Source: Gigaspora margarita
Taxonomy: Eukaryota > Glomeromycota > Glomeromycetes > Diversisporales > Gigasporaceae
Reading direction: 5' to 3'
Assembly (NCBI GenBank): GCA_009809945.1
Contig: WTPW01002692.1
Coordinates: 4,080-68,079, forward strand
DNA length: 64,000 nt
Shown here piece by piece: positions 58,129-64,000 of the stretch (the stretch's first letter is position 1; each line of letters starts with the position of its first letter). The notes below the pieces were generated by a model that was not told the DNA's origin, made no database searches, and worked only from the letters and a program-made list of their open reading frames with translations. A program made the translations under genes and the position numbers.

Positions 58129-59108
58129 GATAACAAATCACGTGAATGCACTCTCGAATGTTGATTGCGCTAAGATTTTCCCACTGAAATGCGTTCGTAT
58201 CATCTTTTTCAACCCCGGTTCCGTTTTGAGCAGATTTTTCGTACCACATGAGTGCTTTTTAATTATCTTTATCGACCCCAATTCCGTTTTTATAACAAGA
58301 ACCAAGATTATCCTGTCCAATTTTATCTCCACCTTGAGCAGATTTTCGTACCACTTAAATGCTTTTACATTATCTTGTTCAACTCCAACTCCGTTTTGAT
58401 AACAAACTCCAAGATTATTTTGCCCTAAAGTACTTCCACATTGTGCAGATTTTTTAGCCCAATGAAAAGCTTTTTTATCATCTTTAACAACTCTGATTCC
58501 ATACAAAAAACAAGATGCAAGCAATCCTCGTCCGAAATGGTTTCCATCAATAGCAGATTTAGAGAGGAATTGGAGCGCATCTTCGTTTATATCACACACT
58601 CCTTCCTGAAACCAGTTTGTTAGGATAATTTGTGCTAAACGATTCCCATTTTCAGCAGGTTTCATATACCATTGCAATGATTCCAATGTGTTTTTTTGAG
58701 TGCCTATTCCATAACGATAACAATATCCAAGGTTGCATTGTCCTAAATGATTTCCGCCTTCGGCAGATTTTTGAAACCATTCAAACGCTTTTTGCTCATT
58801 TTTCTTTGTACCTATTCCATCTTTAAAACATTTTCCAAGATTATTTTGATCCCAATAATTTCCACTTTTAGCGAATTTAGAGTATAAAAAAAAATTGAAA
58901 AATTTTAAAGGATTCTAAAAAAAAAAAATTGGTTACAAATATTCATTATGATTTCTTTTTTAAAAAAAAAAATAAAAGTTAAAATAATTATTTTAATATA
59001 ATAAAACAAGCATGCTTACTTTTTCTATCATAGAGTTTATAAATAAAAACAAAATATTAAAGATTAATATAAATTCATAAGTATAAATCAGAAAAATGTT
59101 ATACATAC

Positions 59109-59661
59109 GGATTGAAATTTGTTCATTCTCCCATATTATTATTTGATTGTGACCATATTCTTTTGCTTTCCTAAAAGCTTCTTGGGCATGAGTTAATAAG
59201 TCTTTTGAATTTTTTACCGAGGAATTCATTCCAGAAGTACCAATGCTAAGCGTAATCGATGGTAGTTTTTTCTCTTTAAAAATAAATGGATAAGTTTCAA
59301 CAGAAGATCGAATTTTCTCTGCAATTTCACAGGCTAAATCTAAATGTGTATTAATGAGAAGAATAATAAATTATTCTTCACCATATCTAGCAAAAATATC
59401 TTTATCACGAACATATTTATTTTGAATTAACTTTGATAATTCTATTAAAACGTAGTTTCCAGCCTCATGGCTATAATCCTTATTGACTTTTCCAAAGTGA
59501 TCCAAACCACAAAATAATACCGACAAACTCAAATTTGGGCTATTTTTAAATTCAATTTCCAAGTTCTTTTGAAAATATTCAATGTTATAGATCTGTGTAA
59601 GTTGATCAATGCAATCCCTAAGTTCTTCGACAGGAAGGTATTGAAAGGCACAACGTCCCAT
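59109..59661 (-). pseudogene. GGDEF (diguanylate-cyclase-type) domain within the 58-62 kb gene
   Basis: In bacteria this fold makes cyclic di-GMP from two GTP. Seen here: the metal-binding Asp in G-L-D-H-F-G-K-V-N, S-H-E-A-G-N in place of G-H-x-x-G-D, the RxxD feedback-site residues R-D-K-D five residues before the signature, and the C-terminal half (A-E-K-I-R, T-L-S-I-G, A-K-E-Y-G-H-N). The signature reads G-E-E-stop-F: the second Gly is Glu and the second acidic position is TAA (59371-59373), one base from GAA. Even without the stop, loss of the second Gly argues against cyclase activity. Confidence 0.8.
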
Positions 59662-60559
59662 TTTAATTATGTCATTTTTTTTTTAAAGTATGTAAAGTAT
59701 TAGGTTTAAGTTGATTTTCATTAATAAAAATTATTGATTTAGAATCATAACTGAAGATATCAACTTTTCCTTGGTAATTTTTAATTTTTGCATGCTTTTT
59801 ATTAATTTCTTGGTCTTTTATAATAATGTAATTTGAATTTTTTCTTCCTATAAGTATTTCGCCTTCAGGGAGGAAAAGGTATTGATTTTGAGATGAATCA
59901 TTAATAACTTTTAAGCAAGCCTCCTCATTTGCTTCATTTATCTCTTTTGAAATAAAATTATTCTTTTCATAAAAAATTTCTGGAATATAATCAGAATCTT
60001 GATATACGGGATCAAGCTCAAAGTCTTCGAGACAACTGATGACCTCCTTAATTTGTGGACGTTTTTGCTGATCTTCATTCCATGCGTCACGATAAAGCTC
60101 TATGTAATCTACAGGTGTTAAATTGATGGGTGATTCTCTTTCCCCATCTATACGAGATTTTTTAAATTCGTCTGTATTAAGTTCATGATTATTATTAAAG
60201 GAAGGTCTGCCACTTGATATTTCCCAAAATATCACCCCTAAACTGTAAATATCTGAATATTTGTTAAGCATACTGGTACTAACAAAACATTTCGGATCCA
60301 CATAAGCAACGTTTTTGTCAGTGATTTTGATAGTAGGTTAAACATTGCTATTGAGAGACACAGCTGAGCTGAAATCCGTAATCATCAATTTACCATTATG
60401 TTTCATTATGTTTTTTGAGCTCTGTCGTTAAAAGTTATGCATAAAATAAAATAAAGAAAGTCAATACTATAAGCCGGAATTAAAATTTGAGGATAACTAA
60501 AACCTATATAAATTAATTATCGGGAATCTGTGAACTGATTAATGCAGATCATTTTAGTC

Positions 60560-61425
60560 TTTTTTTTCAAACTTTGATTGGACACTCACTGGACAAATTC
60601 AATGAACACTTTTTTTGTTTTAATTATAGAATCAATAAAATTTGAAGAAAAAAAAGTTCAACGAATTTGGCTAGTTGGGTGTCGAGATATCTTCGATCAA
60701 AGTTTGAAACGATATTTAACGCACTTCTATTTATAGAACGTTTTGCAAAAACTTTAATCGAGGATATATAAACATCAACCTAGCTAAGTTCGATGAACTT
60801 TTTGCTAAATTCTCTGATTTTGCAATTATACAAAGAAATTCCTCGAATTTGACCGGGTTGTTGTCGAGATATCTTCGATCAAAGTTTGAAAACAATAAAT
60901 CTGATAAACGTTCAAATTTTTTACAAAAACTTTGACCGATGATATCTCGACACCCAGTGTTGTACACGGACATTGTCCCGTCAATTTTACAGGGACACGG
61001 ACAGTCCGGGACGGGACGTCCGGGACATGTCCGCAATAATGTCCCGGCATGATATTGTACGCGGACAATGTCCCACTGATTTTTAACTTTGTCCCTTATA
61101 TGTCCGGGACATGTCCGCCGGGAAAAGCCAATCAAATTGCGGAATTATACAGACCCTTGGTTTGGGTTATGTGAAGGATACAAAGAATTTTATTGGCTGA
61201 TGATTAGCCAAATGTCCGGGACAAAAAAAATTCTGGGCGGACATGTCCCGGACTGTCCGCCGTCCGTGTCCGTGTCCCATGACAACACTGTCGACACCCA
61301 CCTTGTCAAATTAGATGAGATTTTTGTTTTAATTATAGAGATGAGCAGAATTCTAACAAAAAAGCTTATAGAATTTGTCCAGATATCTTCTAAGTTTGAA
61401 AACAATTTCTATTAAAATTTGATCT
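60560..61425. repeat. Tandem fold-back units (GATATCTTCGATCAAAG family), third one split
   Basis: Units near 60,565-60,705, 60,745-60,890 and 60,925-61,425. Each runs from 'aaactttgat' through central inverted 'gaattt' and 'ttcgaattt' to 'gtcgagatatcttcgatcaaagttt'. Related to 17.13-17.64 kb and 3.25 kb. The third is interrupted by the MITE at 60,955. Confidence 0.75.
60955..61290. mobile_element. hAT-like MITE with GGACATGTCC palindromes (336 bp)
   Basis: Terminal CAGTGTTGT and its inverse ACAACACTG. Target duplication TCGACACC at 60947-60954 and 61291-61298. The interior is unusually GC-rich for the window, with repeated GTCCGGGACATGTCC and GACACGGACA words that read almost the same on both strands. 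Confidence 0.9.
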
Positions 61426-62199
61426 CGAACAAAAAAAAAAAGACGAATTTGAGGAAATTTTACAGATTTCACATGTGATGTGATTGATCATTTTGAAAAG
61501 CACTATAAAATAACATGAATACGTTGATACTATAATATACTAACCAGATTACAGAGTATAATATTCTCTGCATGAATATATTTTAATCCATTAGCAAGGT
61601 TTTTAGCCATTTTTATTTTACAATGCCAAATTTTTTTTGAGATTTCTTTCAAATCTTCACTTAGGCTTTTATCACCACAATACTGAAGTACCATAGAATA
61701 AAAGTTTTTAGAAGGTTCTGATATAATGAAAAATAAGGATAATAAAATGAATATGAGAATTTAACCTAATAAGAAATAAATAACATAAATAGTACCTTTA
61801 GTAACACCAAGAAATTGGATCACGTTTTCATTCACGATAATTTTTCTTAAATTTTCTATCTGGTATTTATAAAAATTGAAATATTGGATACTTTACTTGC
61901 ATGTGACTTAACAAATGATTAACTCCGGAATATGATCACGGAACTATTAATTTATAGTTTAATAATAACATACTTCTCTATTAAAGTAATTATAATATTC
62001 AATCTTTATTATATTTTTTAAAAATTTGAGGGCAACTTGACATTCATTAGTCTTAGAATAAGCACGTTTGATATCGCTTAATTCGTTTGAAATATTCGAT
62101 AAGTCTTGAAATTCTTGAAAATCTTCATAATTGAACTTTTTCAAATGTTTGTTAATTCCAGATAAGACTTCGTCCAGAATATTGAAAGAAAATCTGCAC

Positions 62200-64000
62200 G
62201 TATATACGATATATTTAAGTACGAACGGTGTAAAAAAAAAATTCAAATCTTCAATCACTTTATATACCCAACTACGCGTTATTTTGGGACCTCTTTAAGT
62301 ATAAATGCCCCATTAATAAAATGCATTATTAATCAATTGATTATAAAATAGGTTACCTGTATTAAAAGGGACCCTTATTTTGAATAAGTGAACATTATTT
62401 TAAGATAAAGGCTAATCAATCGTCTGACATAGGAAAATATTTATGTGATTGACTAATTTGCATTAATCCTAACATACACGAAATGTCATTTTAAAAGTCG
62501 TGTATGTTGCCGAAATAACGTTTATTCGAGTTATTACACGAAAGTACAAGTTGGCCTATTAAGTACATATTGTTCTTTACGTTGTCCCTATACAAAAAGA
62601 GTTGATGATTCTAGATTTCCACTTTCATTGAGATTTTTTATTTATTTAACTTTAGAGACGTAAGTACGTAAGTACGTATAATTTGAATCTATTCATATTT
62701 CCATATATGATTATATGATGTTGGCAACAGTTACGCTAATACTGGTCATTTTGTGCATATAAACATCTAATGTTGTGCCATTGGTGTTCCGCCATTGGTG
62801 TTCCCTCCCATATATCGATGTATTTTGCGTAAACTTTATAGTTTGTGTCGCTCTTGCAGTAAAGTTTTTTTTTGTGTATTTCCAAGAAAATTAATTTCCA
62901 ACTGTAGTGAAACGAAATGTGTTACGTACGTACTTGATTTATGTTTCCTGATTAGTCATGTCTAAAAACAAAATCTATGCGTGGGAAAAACAAAAATATG
63001 ATAATTCATATCAGGATTATCATAACCATTACAGATTTTAATTTTGTCTGCGTATAATGATCAATTATCGATCAAAATCTTTAAGCTATCTATTTCATTT
63101 AATTTTTATTGTTCGTATTTATTTAATAGTATATAGATAAGTATAGAATTTTATTAGATTATATATGTTTTCTTTATTATCGGATTCTATTATATGTTGT
63201 AAATAATAAAAAATATAGAAGGCTTTTTGCACTTTTAATATTGAATAAAATTACTACATACTTTGTTGATGCCCAGTACATTTTCTTTGTTAATAAAGAG
63301 AATAAATGTCTTAGCATTAATATTTCAGTTTGCGAAAATCAAAATCTAATATAGATGAGACCGTTATGATATTTAGAATTAAATATATTGACTTTTATTC
63401 AACGAATTATAAATTATATTAATTTTATGTTCTTCCGAAAATAAGCATCCTTGGACTAAATTACACCAACTTTGGTCCATTTTACAATGATCATAGCCAG
63501 CATTACATGCAAAAAAAGGGTCTTATTTTAGGAGAATACGATATCACTCGGTTTTTGTTTATATTTATAATATAATTTATTTTATATTATAAAACTCGAA
63601 CATTCGGTCAAAAAATTAAATAGACGTATAGACCTAATTCTGTACATGAAACCATGATCATCTCCTCTTGACTATTGTTATATTTTTACAGGTAACTTTG
63701 TTTTATAGTAATATCCATTTGCAATTGATTACAGATCAAAATGACGAATAAAAATTTCCCGATCTCCTGCAAAAAAAGCTATACAAATTATAAAGGTTAG
63801 TAATGAAATAGTGTGTAACCGACTCCTTGAATTGAAAGTTGTTGAAGCAAGCAATTAAACTTAAGTCTAGGGTTGTTCAGAGGTTAAGGATTAGGCAAAA
63901 ATTATAGGTAAACTTGATTTGGCCAATTTTGGTAACGAGTGTCTAAACCTATCTCGGGTCATTTAACAAAAATGTCGGTAGGACAATTTTACTATAAAAT
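62200..64000. other. Right end of the window, no gene recognised
   Basis: The 5' exon and promoter of the minus-strand pseudokinase gene should lie in the first part. GTACGTAAGTACGTA palindromic runs near 62,655 and 62,925. No coding frame of note and no recognisable repeat of other regions. Confidence 0.35.

Larger units (their letters stand above)
60422..61544 (-). other. Large intron of the pseudokinase gene, filled with repeats
   Basis: Donor CTG|GTTAGT at 61544 and acceptor CGACAG| at 60422. The join reads E-N-I-I-L-C-N-L-S-S-K-N-I-M, which aligns residue for residue with the HRD loop of related kinases. The intron holds three fold-back units and a hAT-like MITE. Confidence 0.65.
58140..62193 (-). 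pseudogene. Pseudokinase-FHA-GGDEF-Sel1 protein gene, broken by stops and frameshifts
   Basis: Exons on the minus strand: 61974-62193, 61796-61859, 61545-61717, 59109-60421 and 58914 down to about 58,140. The 5' end was not found. GT-AG joins keep phase except where the sequence is damaged. Kinase: V-A-L-K retained, but the glycine loop is S-x-E-L-S, HRD reads L-C-N and DFG reads D-F-S, so a pseudokinase. FHA: I-L-I-G-R-K-N-S, I-N-K-K-H-A-K, then the expected D-I-I-K-M-G-R only after removing one base in a 10-T run (59675-59684). GGDEF: L-T-Q-I-Y-N, L-F-C-G-L-D-H-F-G-K-V-N, R-D-K-D (I-site RxxD), A-R-Y-G-E-E-stop-F, L-A-C-E-I-A-E-K-I-R, I-T-L-S-I-G, A-F-R-K-A-K-E-Y-G-H-N. About six Sel1 repeats follow. 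Other lesions: TAA 60338-60340, a 9-A run at 58886-58894, a missing base at 58343-58346, TAA 58259-58261. Confidence 0.8.

Noticed and set aside
60422..60445. HRD loop destroyed by a frameshift (H-N-F-stop-R-Q)
   Set aside because: Those bases are better read as the 3' end of an intron. Splicing at CGACAG| restores an uninterrupted loop (L-C-N-L-S-S-K-N).

Overview
The window reads as nuclear DNA of an arbuscular mycorrhizal fungus, most like Rhizophagus or a relative (Glomeromycotina). This is inferred from strong AT richness, short GT-AG introns, tyrosine-kinase-like (TKL) kinases with the 'W-T-S-G-N..I-D..I' type N-terminal module, Sel1 repeats, a SPRY-TPR gene, a Merlin-type transposase and dense transposon nests. 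I see no rRNA, tRNA gene, CRISPR array or bacterial operon.

Host genes are few, multi-exon and all on the minus strand. (1) 5,054-10,086: a large gene with a possible MACPF-like N-terminal region, a pseudokinase and a TKL kinase. (2) 12,584-14,448: a TKL kinase whose tail is about 19 heptapeptides encoded by a 21-bp minisatellite. (3) 19,784-21,343: a complete six-exon SPRY-TPR gene. (4) 51,746-53,257: a two-exon TKL kinase with a Cys-rich N-terminal segment. (5) about 57,9xx-62,193: a broken gene with pseudokinase, FHA, GGDEF (diguanylate-cyclase-type) and Sel1 domains. GGDEF is a bacterial signalling fold, rare in eukaryotes, and is the most surprising domain here. A stop codon lies exactly inside its signature motif.

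The rest is mostly mobile or repetitive DNA. 0-2.3 kb: Merlin transposase and a MITE made of ATCTGGAT-like repeats. 10.7-12.4 kb: two long-TIR elements with 9-bp duplications, one split by a hAT-like element. 14.6-19.75 kb: a MITE, then a long tandem array in which each unit carries, on the minus strand, GTAAGT and TTTTTTACAG, the two sequences that normally bound an intron. 21.9-25.3 kb: a hAT-like MITE, a SINE fragment and a diverged solo LTR. About 25.6-34.5 kb: one decayed Helitron with a textbook 3' end, interrupted by a mariner-like element, a tRNA-headed SINE and a MITE. 34.98-46.07 kb: one Ty3/gypsy element with two LTRs and matching target duplications, itself hosting a hAT-like MITE, a large palindrome and a second array related to the 14.9-19.7 kb one. 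46-51.7 kb: gene-free minisatellites and fold-backs. 53.4-55.8 kb: three copies of a MITE with telomere-like TTAGGG cores, one in a three-layer nest. 62.2-64 kb: nothing recognised.

Exon joins were inferred by eye from GT-AG sites, preserved phase and domain continuity. They are not backed by transcripts.
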